A stretch of 64,000 nt of DNA from Hippopus hippopus (lineage: Eukaryota; Mollusca; Bivalvia; Cardiida; Cardiidae), in assembly GCA_946811185.2 (NCBI GenBank), contig OX328098.1, positions 41,789,650 to 41,853,649 on the forward strand, in the 5' to 3' direction. The notes under the pieces are model-generated. The model was not told where the DNA came from, made no database searches, and saw only the letters and a program-made list of their open reading frames with translations. Below, piece by piece: positions 39,767-49,844 of this stretch; position 1 is the first letter of the stretch; every line of letters starts with the position of its first letter. The position numbers were made by a program, and so were the translations under genes.

Positions 39767-40934
39767 AAGTCCATTGAACTTGTGTACCCCATTAAAGGCC
39801 ATGTCTGGATATTGGGGGATTTTAACATTCCTATGTAATGATCATGTTCCTATCATTTCACCTGACTGTAAGTACACTAGCCATTATGAGGACTTTGTGG
39901 ACTTACTAAATGAATTTGACCTAACCCAAATGGTTACCCACCCAACCAGATTTGAGAACATCCTGGATTTGTTCCTTATTGACAATCCAACCCTAGTCAA
40001 GACCGTTGAAGTGAGGCCTGGCACTGCTGACCATGATGCAGTCCTCTCCAGGGACTTTATAAAGCCTCAGATCTCACCGCAAAAACCCAGACTTGTGTTC
40101 TCGTACAAAAAGGCTGACTGGGAAGGTCTTGAAACACATATGCTGGCATTTCAGAAATCCTTTTTGTTCACATGTGAACAGAAATCTGTCAACTCACTAT
40201 GAGAGGACTTCAAGAGGGCCCTACAAAGTGGCATTGAGCAATTTGTGCCCAAGAGGTCCATCAATACAAAGGTGTCACTGCCCTGGATTACACGGGACAT
40301 TAAAAGGTCCATGCGTAAAAGGGACAGTTTGTACAATAAGTACAAAAAACACAGATGTCCTACAGATAAGCAAGCCCACCTTGAACAGAAGCATTTGGTC
40401 AATAAAAAACTTAAGGATGCCCACAACAGGTACTTAGAAGAAATATTAGGCATTGCAAGCCATATAGACCCCAATGATTCAAACGCCAAACCTATTACTG
40501 ACAATGACCCATGCAAGAACACATTTGCCACAAAAAAGCTGTTCTCTCTCCTGAAGAACTCGAAAATGGACTCTAAAGGCTCTGCACCACTGAAACAGGA
40601 CGGTCAATTACATACATATACAACTGTGAAAGCCAACATTCTAAACAAGCAATTTCAGTCTGTCTTTATGCCCAAAACAACACTCAAACTTAGTCAACTT
40701 TCACACATGGCAGTACAGGACTTGTGTGATAATGGCTTGCTTCACCCATCACAAATACCAAGTGAAACCCTTAGTTCTGTACCCCAAATGCAAAACATAA
40801 CCATTTCTCTTTCAGGAATATTAAAGCTGTTAAAGGACTTAAACCCCCACAAGGCTGCAGGACCAGACCAACTAAAACCTCTAGTCCTCCAAAGACTCTG
40901 TACAGTAATTGCTCCGGTACTACAGGTCATATAC
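39767..40934 (+). pseudogene. LINE (CR1/jockey-like) 5' segment: endonuclease end and linker
   Basis: Reading + strand: GDFNIP at about 39815 is the apurinic endonuclease catalytic core, followed by VDLLNEFDLTQMVTHPTR, ILDLFLID and TADHDAVL, the C-terminal endonuclease signature. Stops interrupt it (about 39836 and 40199) and the start is missing, so it is dead. The second half (40245-40937) has the linker that precedes RT, ending with DLNPHKAAGPDQLKPLVLQR, typical of RT motif 1. The RT continues at 43914 after a 3-kb insertion. Confidence 0.85.
40927..40934. repeat. Left target duplication TCATATAC of the hAT-like element
   Basis: TCATATAC here and TCATATAT at 43914-43921 flank the insertion and agree at 7 of 8 bases. 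An 8-bp duplication is the hallmark of hAT. Confidence 0.7.
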
Positions 40935-41059
40935 TAGCGGTGGGACATCGGCTGGAAATCATAATTGATCATCGGTTGGAATCGGCTGCTGCTGTCAATG
41001 CGATTCTTTCGATTATAATCGGCTCCTGATAAGTTTGCTTATGCAAGCATGTTTCACTG

Positions 41060-41203
41060 TTAATCCTTTTAAAACCCATGTACTATGGACTAAAGATAGC
41101 TGCTTTTGTCTGTGATAGACTAGAAAACATTGTTTGAAAAGGAGAATGTTTTCATAAGTCTCCTTTATTGAGGTCGTTAAAAAGTTGGCATTGTGTGGGT
41201 TCC
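41060..41203 (-). mobile_element. M1 MITE without hairpin loop
   Basis: TTAATCCTTTTAAAACCCAT, AGAAAACATTGTTTGAAAAG, then ATGTTTTCATAAGTCTCCTT, GAGGTCGTTAAAAAGTTGG. The distal hairpin is deleted. Confidence 0.6.
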
Positions 41204-41641
41204 TAAAACAGAACAAAACAAAAAAAAAAAACATGGTAAAAACACACAATGTAGTTAAATTCTGTTTAAATCTAGAAGCAGACTTCTGCTGCAAGTAGAC
41301 AGTATTTCTTCCATAAACTTTATAGGAGAAATTAAAGTATGTGATGTAAGAATTTCTGTATGCCTACCATGAGTGAAAAACAGTTGAATCTACCTATCAC
41401 TTTTGGATATGATTTGCTTATCAAAGAAAAAAATGAGAAAGGATTTTTTTTCTACTTGTTGACTCAAAAGAACACTTATCTTACCATTGGGTTTTGATTA
41501 CCTTGTAATTATGACCCCATTGATGCATAGTCACACATTACTTCAAACCCTGACATTTCTCATCAGATTACAAATAATGTCCTGAGTGATGAGAAAAAAA
41601 ACGAGGACCAACCACAATCTTGATTCAAAAACATAGCTAGG

Positions 41642-42741
41642 CAGGGTTTTCCTTGACGCACGATTTTGTGCGTTTTGACGCATTTTTAAGGAAAATGACC
41701 CGCAATTTTTTCAGTAATGCGTCATTGTTGACGCACAAATACGGTAAGAGGTACTAACGATCGTATATACTTCCGACACTGTTACATCGCGAGTAGATGA
41801 AAAAATCTGGAGTACGAAGAGAAAATGGGACGAAACACTGGACTGTGTATCGATTTTACTAAAAATACCGTCGGTCTTTACACAGGTCTAAACTAAACCA
41901 GTCGATCTCTAATGAAAACAATATGGCTCTGTCAAAATTGACGTCATTCTTGCTGTCTGCAAGGAAGAAGAGCCCTTAAACAAAGATCAGACGTTACAAC
42001 GCCAGGAAAGAGCAGCCCGAATTACATTTCAAGGTCTCGAGGGTTTACTGTAAATTAGCTAAAGAGATACACTTTGTTATTCGTTGAAAACAGCGGCATG
42101 AACGCGACCCGCATGTCGAAACACAGGAATCGGCCATTTAATTGGTGAAAATAGTTTATTCGCGGTCGAAATGGATAATCTCTGTCAAGAAAAATAACAG
42201 AGACTTCCCAATCCGGCCGACAACAAGCTTTCTTCGTCAACTAAACCGTCGATTCCTGTGATAAAAACAAAATAACCCTTTACCATAGAAAGAGGCTACA
42301 CATACTTCGAAAATCAACCCTTGTGCATCATCAAAACATTAGCGGTCATGACGATACCCTTGAAACATTAAAATTACTTTGTGATATGACAGCTTGTCTG
42401 CAGCTAGAGCATATTTGCTCGTTAAGAACAGGCTTAAATAAAGCATACTCCAGATAGTATCTATGAAAAAGGTGCCACATAGGCTGTAAACGCCCTCTAT
42501 ATAGAGAATCTCTGGTGTTATTGTGTATCTATCACCATGAAATAATTCATATGTAGGGTAATCGAAGATTTACAGTGAATAGAAAACATACACACAAAAA
42601 AAACATACTTTCACAAATAGTAGCTTTTGTTTAAGTGAATTACATTTTGTTGTGACCCCCACAAATTCCAAAATGACCCCCATTATTTTTGACTAGGGGG
42701 TCACAATGACCCCCTATTTTTGTGGCCAAGGGAAAACCCTG
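41642..42741. mobile_element. DNA transposon with CAGGGTTTTCC ends, nested
   Basis: Left CAGGGTTTTCCTTGACGCAC and right GTGGCCAAGGGAAAACCCTG are inverted repeats, flanked by GCTAGG on both sides (41636-41641, 42742-42747). It is 1100 bp long. Near its right end, GTGACCCCCACAAATT and GGGGTCACAATGACCCCC form small palindromes. No coding region was recognised. It lies inside the hAT-like element. Confidence 0.7.
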
Positions 42742-43249
42742 GCTAGGACTTAGTAAAATTTAAAAGAATTAAACTTAACAAGGTTTACAGCGACTTAATC
42801 TATATAGTCAATAAACTAGCTGATAGGAAGGAAGAGGTGTAGAGTATTCTAAAAATAGAATGCTAAAAATAGAACACTGCACTGTAGGGTTTGCTTGAGG
42901 AAGGCACATGATTGTTTTTAAGATATTTTGAAATCTTTTGGTTTACCATCTATCATTGCAAATTTATTGAAAAATACTTGTAAAGAAGATCTCCAGCTGT
43001 AAGAAGAGGTAATTCTGCTTTATTTTACGACTACTCATGTTTTGAGAATCAGTACCAGTTGATTGTCTGACGTCATTTAGCCAGATAAGCAGACGCTTTA
43101 CTTGTGGGAAAAAAGACAGGTTTTCGTGAGATAAAGGGGTGGATTTAGCGAATTAGTAACAGATAAGGATCGTAACATTCTGCTGTCTTGTCTAAACTAA
43201 CAAAGTTGATAAAGGGTAACAGTCGGTGTCACCTTTGTCTTAGATTGCC

Positions 43250-43590
43250 AATATTTCACGAATGTAAGCCAGGTCGGGAATTTTTTTAAGGCGAAGTTTT
43301 TGCGCCGTGCAAGCTTGACGAGGCAAAGTTGAGCCATTGAAGGCGACTTCTTCGCCCACGTGGCCCCCTAGCTTTTGTTTCTTGCTTCACCCTTTCTCCA
43401 CTTATCTCGTAAGACAAAAACTGAAGAAAATGCCGATAAAAAGAAATTTCGCCACCGGATGGTGCTGAGACGGCTCACATACCGCTCCTCCATTTCATGC
43501 CGATGATCGATTGTGACAAAGTTCAATCGATAATCGGAATCGGGAGCTTCCAGCACGCCGCTAATCGATACCACCTGATTGATTGAATTT
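43250..43590. other. hAT-like element sub-terminal region
   Basis: GATCGATTGTGACAAAGTTC, AATCGATAATCGGAATCGGG and GCACGCCGCTAATCGATACC are typical of the sub-terminal repeats of the hAT-like element. Upstream, GGCGAAGTTTTTGCGCC and GGCGACTTCTTCGCCCACGT are G+C-rich and may be transposase-derived, but no frame is open. Confidence 0.4.
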
Positions 43591-43594
43591 GCGT

Positions 43595-43893
43595 TTATTT
43601 ATCGTCGCCACCGGTTGCCCATATGGGCGACGTCCCCTGAAGGCTGTTAGTATTGTTACGGGGGATAGTGCAGATACAGGACGAAACCCATCTTAAGTTA
43701 CGCGTGGTTCTTTTACGTGCTCAGTGTATAGCACCGTAACACGGGACCTCGGTTTAACGTCTCATCCGAAAGACTCAGTAATTTTAGATGGCCAGCCGTG
43801 GGGATCGAACCCACAACCTCAAGTGCCTCGAAACATCACGTTCACGAGTCCTACGCTCTACCTATTGAGCTATGCGGGCTGGTCAATACCACT
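43595..43893 (-). mobile_element. tRNA-derived SINE (S1), best copy
   Basis: On the minus strand: CAGCCCGCATAGCTCAATAG then GTAGAGCGTAGGACTCGTGA (box A) and GGTTGTGGGTTCGATCCCCA (box B), so the tRNA-like head is well kept. The body matches 3333-3625. ATACCACCTGATT before it and ATACCACTTGATC after it look like the target duplication. Confidence 0.8.
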
Positions 43894-43913
43894 TGATCAT
43901 CGGTACACCACTA

Positions 43914-45271
43914 TCATATATACCAAAAGTCCCTTGATACTGGCAGGGTGCCAAGAGACTGGAGTACTACACATGTCTGTCCTCTTTTCAAAAAAGGAGA
44001 CACTGGCCTTGCATCTCACTACAGGCCAATATCTTTGACCAGCATCTTATGCAAGGTACCAGAACATATTGTTACAACAAACTTGGTTTCTCACATGAAC
44101 CAGCATAACTTATTAATTTATTATATGATCTTCAGCATGGTTTTAGAACCAAATGTTCGTGTGAGACCCAACTTGTAACTCTCATAGAAGATCTTATGAG
44201 AAACTCTGTAGCAGGCTGCCAAACAGACCTTGTCTTGCTTGATTTTTCCAAAGCATTTGACAAGGCCAATCATCAAAAACTTCTAAAATTACACCGCTAT
44301 GGAATTAGAGGCCCCAACTTGCAATGGATAAAATCATTCCTCTCTGGTCGCACTCAAACAGTAGTTCTCGAAAATGAAAGGTCCAATACAGTACCCATAA
44401 CATCTCGGGTCCCCCAAGGTTCAGTATTAGGCCCGATATTATTCTTAATATATATAAATGACCTCCCAGACACGACCAGATCAAAAGTAAGGTTGTTTGC
44501 TGATGACATGGCCATCTACTTGTCAGACTCGAGCCTTCAAAACACCAAAATATTGCAGCATGATCTTGACAGACTACATGAGTGGGAACTACAGTGGGAC
44601 ATGGAGTTCAACCCAAGCAAGTGTGTTGTTATACATGTTACTCGAGCTAGAACTCTAGACCCTAGTGAGTACCTACTGCATGGACAGACACTTGAATCGG
44701 TTCGGGGCTCTAGGTACTTGGGCATGGAGATCAGCAGCAACCTATCCTTTAACAATCATATCCAGAAGATATGCATGTCAGCAAGCCGAACCCTTGGGTT
44801 CATCAAGCACAATATTAGGACAAAATACCCAGCTATACATGAGATGGCTTACAAGACACTGGTACGCCCTTTGGTAGAATATTCGTCTTCTGTTTGGAGT
44901 CCCTACACTCAGGACAGTATCAATAAAATAGAAATGATTCAACGTAGAGCAGCTAGGTGGACACTTGACAACTACTGCAGACAGGCAAGTGTTACTGAAA
45001 TGATAAACCACCTTGGCTGGCATTCTCTGGAACACAGGAGAAACGAATCTCAGCTTTGCCTATTGTATAAAAATCATACATGGATTAGATGCCATAGAAT
45101 TGTCATTGTATGTTGAGCACCCAACCCGGATTTCCCGAAACTCACATTCAATGGTTCTCAGACAGATACATACAAGAGCTGATTATTATAAATACTCATT
45201 CTTCCCCCTAGCAATGGTGCAATGGAATCGGCTGCCATATGAAATAGCATTACTGCCCACCTTTGAGCCAT
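43914..45271 (+). pseudogene. LINE reverse transcriptase domain, frameshifted
   Basis: Continues the LINE: GRVPRDW and PLFKKGD with HYRPISLTSILCK (RT motifs), DFSKAFD (about 44243), PQGSVLGPILFLIYINDLP (about 44409), catalytic FADD at 44496-44507, then a C-terminal HIQKICMSASRTLGFIKHN region. Frameshifts at about 43935, 44127 and 45068 break the frame. This is a CR1/L2/jockey-type RT with FADD. The ORF ends near FEPFK, where the M1 copy at 45272 cuts it. Confidence 0.85.
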
Positions 45272-45498
45272 TTAAGTCTTTACCACACAAGAAAATTTTA
45301 GCCTTGTCTAAATCGAAAGCATTTGCAGATGGCAATTTCAATGTGGCTCAATTGGTGCAAATTTTCTTTGATTGGGTGGAAAACATTGTGGGAAAAGGAG
45401 AAAATGCTGGTTACCAGCGTTTTCTCTTTTTCCAACAATGTTTTCAAGTCTTCTTCAACAGGGTCGTTAAAAGCTGGGATTGTGTGGTAATGAGTGAA
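45272..45498 (-). mobile_element. M1 MITE inside the LINE coding region
   Basis: TTAAGTCTTTACCACACAAG, GCATTTGCAGATGGCAATTT, a strong hairpin around CTGGTTACCAG, GGGTCGTTAAAAGCTGGGAT, GTGTGGTAATGAGTGAA. LINE sequence resumes directly after with AAGGACAGTGTGCACGATC, so the target was a TTAA inside the RT 3' region; the right TTAA has become TGAA. Confidence 0.85.
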
Positions 45499-45765
45499 AA
45501 GGACAGTGTGCACGATCAGCCACCCAATGCCATAAATGCCAGTGCGCTGTTTTTATCTGTTAACTTTCACTGTCAGTCTGTTTTCTGACTTTTAACATTT
45601 TAACCCTATCTATCATCTTTAATTCACTCTCACGAACAGTTCTTACGGAAACTTTCTATTTTTTTTATTACCCTTCCACTAGGCCTAACACCGCACTGAC
45701 GCGCACCTGCACATAATCCTCGCGTGGGGGTGATGCAGTACCTAGGCTATAGTCTGTAGATAGAC
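45499..45765 (+). mobile_element. LINE 3' end
   Basis: Resumes with AAGGACAGTGTGCACGATCA, then CACTGACGCGCACCTGCACA and TCCTCGCGTGGGGGTGATGC, AGTACCTAGGCTATAGTCTG. No poly-A; it ends near AGATAGACAGAAAAATTCTG as a short-repeat tail. Confidence 0.6.
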
Positions 45766-46140
45766 AGAAAAATTCTGGCTGATACAACTTTGAAATTAGC
45801 ACAATTTAGCCATTTTCCCGAATTTCATATGGTTTCTTTCGGCAATTTAGCTATTTAATGCTTCTTAAACAGGAACCCGGTGTTACAATGTCTATTCCTT
45901 TCATCAAGAATCCTTAACGTGGGGAAAACGATCGTAAGTACGATTAGGTCTGAGGACGAAGTACATTATCATGTTCAATATTGCTATACTGGTATATAAT
46001 AATGCATACAAACAAGTGCTTATCAGATTTCAAAAAGTTTACCGGAAGAAAGTGCCTTAATGACCCATCAAAACAGTTATACTATGACAGCATAAATCCG
46101 TGTGCTTTCTTTTCATTTAATTCGGCAAAAGCCTTTTCGT
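45766..46140. other. Intergenic, no gene seen
   Basis: AT-rich sequence after the LINE with a short open frame at 45981-46199 but no splice site pair, motif or start context that I can support. Confidence 0.5.
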
Positions 46141-46270
46141 TCAAAATGACCGGGATTTCTATGGGAGAAAACTCGTTGTCTAAGGGAGAAAACTCGTAGA
46201 AATTTTCAAAATGACCGGGATTTCTATGGGAGAAAACTCGTTGTCTAAGGGAGAAAACTCGTAGAAATTT
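46141..46270 (+). repeat. Perfect two-copy tandem repeat, 65-bp unit
   Basis: TCAAAATGACCGGGATTTCT starts at 46141 and again at 46206. The two 65-bp copies look identical. Each contains GGGAGAAAACTCGTTG and GGGAGAAAACTCGTAG, so it is a nested duplication. Confidence 0.9.
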
Positions 46271-46860
46271 TCGTCGTCGTTAGTCCATAGTCACTTCCCT
46301 GATAGAGATTTCCTGACTAATGCGAAGACGAATACGGTGACGATGACGAGACATATCAAGGGGGCGTCTTAATATACACATGTATAAAGTTTGAAGTTCA
46401 TATCTTGAAGAATGCTCCAGCTATTGTATTGAAATCTTGCATAGATGCAGTTATTATACTAATTATATTTCCTAAATACCAATTCTGGGTTAAATCTTTC
46501 GAACTTATGGTAACATAGTTTGACTTTTGGGCTTTGAATAAAATGTTAAAAGTATGATCAAAACAGCAAAAGAATAAAAAACGGTGGGAAGGGAGAAGGC
46601 TGTTCCGAGTAAAGGGTTCACCTGTTTATGAAAATTATTTTCGTACAAGTACAGTAACTGGTCGTCAATTGTTTGAATAGTAAAAGCTTCAGCTTTAGAG
46701 ACCCTTATCTCGTTTTTTTATTCGGGCTTTATTAAAATGATTCAATATCGGGGGCATGCACGCACTTTTTTACTCTTTGTTATCTTCGCCCAACCATAGA
46801 TATTTTCCGAAAACCGATGCAAACTCTGGCTCACAACATGTGGTATAGCATACAAGAGTA
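46271..46860. other. Intergenic, no gene seen
   Basis: Unique-looking sequence with GGAGAAGGCTGTTCCG near 46590. No open frame with support. Confidence 0.45.
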
Positions 46861-46862
46861 AA

Positions 46863-47160
46863 ATGGAGAAGAGTGAATTGTATGAACTGATTAAGATCCA
46901 TAAACCAGCTCCAAAGTATTGTGTAGATGAGTTTTTACGGTCAAAGGGACACAGTGACTTTAAGATTACAACCCTATCACTTAGACCTAAATCCATTGAG
47001 CTTATTATGGGCGAACTGTAAAGTCATAGCGAAATACAATTTAAAACTAACTGAAAAACCTTCCAGTCGTAGCGTCCTGTGATTTTGAACACATTTCTCA
47101 ACAGAAGTAATGTAAATCATGTAGCCGTGTGGAAAATAAAGTTGAGGCCAAATATTTGGA
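46863..47160 (+). pseudogene. Degenerate DDE transposase C-terminal fragment
   Basis: From ATG 46863 the + frame reads MEKSELYELIKIHKPAPKYC then VDEFLRSKGHSDFK and IELIMGEL before a stop at 47020. By memory this matches the YELIK..P.Y..D.....GH.V.R.PPYHC.LNPIELVW motif of IS630/Tc1-type DDE transposases in molluscs and cnidarians; the PPYHC core is mutated. Downstream bases to about 47160 read like the decayed rest (NHVAVWKIKL). No TIR was found. Confidence 0.5.
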
Positions 47161-47189
47161 AAAAAAAAAGAGAATATTGGACAAATCAC

Positions 47190-48160
47190 TTAAGACTTTG
47201 AGGGTTTGTATGAAAGTGAGGGGCGATATCTACAGCTAGGTATAAATCTGTATTATTTGCACACACACAAAAAAACAAGTTCAGGGCCTCAGTCATATTT
47301 AAATTAAGTGAGGTACTGACATCATGCTCTTTTCCTGCCAGGACTGAAGTTCTGATCATCGTGCGAAACCGTAGAAAGATTTAAGCTGCAAGAACAAAAA
47401 ATTAACTGGAATGGGAAAAATGGTCTTTCTCGTGGATGGGAAATTAGAATTTTCGCTGTGAGAGTTGGAAGGTCATTTTAAAAGGTTTTGAAATAATTCA
47501 CAAAAATCGATACGGTTTTTTTTTAATATTTCAAAATTCTTGGGGTCCGTCCCTACGAGCTTCAAACTATCTATATGACTACCACGTTAAAATTGTGTAT
47601 CAGCGTAGATCACATAAATAAAAAAGCCTGCAAAGCAAAGCCAGCCTGGGTCAGCTCGACATCTTCAAAAATGACTATAGAATGGTCATTTAAGATATAG
47701 ATAATCACCAAGAGCGAAAGATTTTGACCTACACTTAATATGAAATGTACAGCTCGAGGATCACGGGCAACATATATCGAATTCGATTCACTTTTTATAC
47801 AAACGTTTAGAACTCTACATAACGTACCTACAGCCATGGAAGTAACAAGACAAACTAAATTTTTGTTTTCTTTTTATCCCTAATAATTTACGAAAAACAA
47901 AACCTTGATCACTCTAACCATTTGTTGCAATTATCAATTAAGGCCACTGGAAAGGAATTTCTGTTTCGGGGTTGGGCATGTTCGTCCATTTCTCATTGAC
48001 GTTTCGTGGCAGTTGCTTCGATTTCTTAGAGCAACAGTATATTATGCTCAGAGTGCCATCAGCTTGATTAAACGTAACAGATACAATGGTCCAGTTTAAT
48101 CTTATTATCATACATATAGCATACTTGATATGCACGTGAATTTCCGTCTTTAGCAGACGA
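47190..48160. other. Intergenic, no gene supported
   Basis: Several short open frames without motifs. At 47620-47690 the minus strand has a pyrimidine-rich tract and AG before a short frame to a TGA, which could be a terminal exon, but nothing joins it. See the rejected list. Confidence 0.4.
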
Positions 48161-48164
48161 AAAA

Positions 48165-48350
48165 AACAATTATTTGTCCAAATTGAAAGCATTTGTGCAC
48201 GAAAAGATAAAAAAAAAAAAAAAGGCTAAACGGTATCATTTGTCGTAAAAAAGGTACAAACCTTTATTGGAAAAAGAGAGTATACTGGTTACCAGCATTT
48301 TGTTCTTTTCCCACAATGTTTTCAAAAGCTTTCTTTCAGTTGGTTATACT
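48165..48350 (-). mobile_element. M1 MITE, minus orientation, diverged
   Basis: ACAATTATTTGTCCAAATTG, GCATTTGTGCACGAAAAGAT, hairpin centre ACTGGTTACCAGC, CACAATGTTTTCAAAAGCTT. Right end lost. Confidence 0.6.
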
Positions 48351-48515
48351 AAATATTTGGCCTGCTAATCCCGTCCCTGCTAATCCATGGCCTGCTTTTC
48401 CAGGGCCAGCTTATCCTCGACCTGGTTTTCGACATGCTGTAGACAGAGATCATATGGCAATACAGATATGTCTTTATCGTCAGATGAAGGACAGACTGTT
48501 CGACCTAATATAATA
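48351..48515 (+). other. Short proline-rich open frame with an imperfect 9-base repeat
   Basis: CCTGCTAATCCCGTCCCTGC, TAATCCATGGCCTGC and GGGCCAGCTTATCCTCGACC repeat, giving a Pro/Ala/Gly-rich peptide (WPANPVPANPWPAF then PGPAYPRPGF) ending at a TAA after LFDLI. No splice or start support. It may be a short tandem repeat that happens to be open. Confidence 0.25.
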
Positions 48516-49580
48516 AAACAATTGGCCTAACAATTATTATTCGTTTTGAAACAACCCCTCAATTATTCCCAAGTTCGCCTTCGTCACCGTCAACGGATTA
48601 ATTCGCAAAGCTCTTTTACAGGACATTGTAAACCAAAGACGCAAAAAAAATGTTACATGTTAAAGACAATCGGTCTACGCGTATATTTCACCCCTTTTTT
48701 TCGGCGTTTTTGACCGCTTACTTTATACCTACATCATGGTATTGATTGGTCGAAATCTTCTATGTCTTGTTAATCGTTTGATATCGATTGGACGGAAAAT
48801 CTTAATTTGTTTGGTTTGAATTTGAAGGGGTGAATTTTTAAGGTAGTACCTTCCTAATGGAAAACAGCTATTTCCACTATAATATTATCCTTAAAAATTT
48901 GCTATTATTAGAAATGAGTATTATTGTACTACTTTAACCGAGCCACTTTTTCCTTTTTTCCCTTCTTAGAATTATCATTTATAAATCTAAAACCACTATA
49001 TTCTCATTACAAAGGGAGATAATAATTACCTCCCTTTTCAGAAAACTAACAAAAGTATCAATCAATAATTTCAAGATAGACATCAAAGGAATTTCTGCTT
49101 GGTTAGAATGTGCAAAAATATTATATCAGTATACACCTTATCAGCTAATAAGAAATTTTATTCCATGTTGCACTAGAGGCGTTAGGATGGTAATACCTTA
49201 ATTTTAATAATCAGTGGCTTGCGTGACCATTGCATGCAATGCTGACTGCCTGACTGCGACGTCGCATTGCGAGCACAGGTTTGTTTATGTCAGCCCGTGG
49301 GACGTTATTCTCTGAAGATGGCATATAGAAGCTTCTGCAAATTCTTAAAGATGGTGCTCTCCATTGTATTTCTTCGACTTCTTATCCTGCGCTTTGAAAT
49401 GTAAAGGTCGTAACTAGATTTGCATGTTTTACACATGTTCCAGACAAATACACGTGTCGTAAAAATGTGTCGATATATCGTATCCTGAAGTTTAATATTA
49501 CATGTATATACTAAACTCCTAGGCTGCCTTTCACTAAATTGCCAAAGTCGTTTGAAATGTTTGAAGGTCAAGGAACAATA
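48516..49580. other. Intergenic, nothing recognised
   Basis: No repeat, ORF or splice pair could be supported. AT-rich, with TTTTTCGGCG-like singletons. Confidence 0.4.
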
Positions 49581-49586
49581 AAGACA

Positions 49587-49719
49587 TCATTTGAATTTTC
49601 CATGTTTATCGATCTCTACATCAGGAATCATTTTTATTTCATCATCAATAAAGACATCATTTCTGAACACATCTACACCGATGGCGAGGTTGTCTTTTCC
49701 GTTTTCGGTTAAATATTCT
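49587..49719 (-). CDS. Candidate terminal exon, acidic peptide (alternative C-terminus?)
   Basis: Minus-strand acceptor CTCTGTCCCTTTTGAAAG|AGAATA with a clean pyrimidine tract; 133 bp, phase 2 in, 43 residues and TGA. The peptide is EYLTENGKDNLAIGVDVFRN then DVFIDDEIKMIPDVE, hydrophilic and acidic. Phase 2 entry matches the donor of the membrane exon at 59841, so it could be another alternative C-terminus of that gene, reached by skipping the 35-bp exon. The mariner element lies between them. Alternatively it belongs to an unrelated gene; no family is recognised. Confidence 0.4.
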
Positions 49720-49844
49720 CTTTCAAAAGGGACAGAGGGTCAAATTTTCTCCGAATTCGTTACACACCTCGAGAAGTACGAAAGATGAGCCGAACTAGAA
49801 ATTAATTTTACATCGAAACGGGTGACTTAGGTGGTTGGGGGTTG

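Larger units (their letters stand above)
40935..43913. mobile_element. hAT-like non-autonomous element in the LINE
   Basis: Left end TAGCGGTGGGACATCGGCTG; right end GATCATCGGTACACCACTA, whose reverse complement is TAGTGGTGTACCGATGATC. Length 2979 bp with an 8-bp target duplication. Sub-terminal GATAATCGGAATCGGGAGC and CGGTTGGAATCGGCTGC repeats are mirrored at the two ends. No transposase was recognised. It contains an M1 copy, a second transposon and an S1 SINE, so most of its length is secondary insertion. Confidence 0.75.

Noticed and set aside
43800..43893. tRNA gene on the minus strand
   Set aside because: Box A and box B are visible, but no clover-leaf acceptor stem forms and the segment heads a repeated SINE body.
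47610..47837. Possible minus-strand terminal exon after GACCATTCTATAG
   Set aside because: The pyrimidine tract is fair and about 21 codons to a TGA are open, but the peptide is not convincing and no donor can be tied to it.
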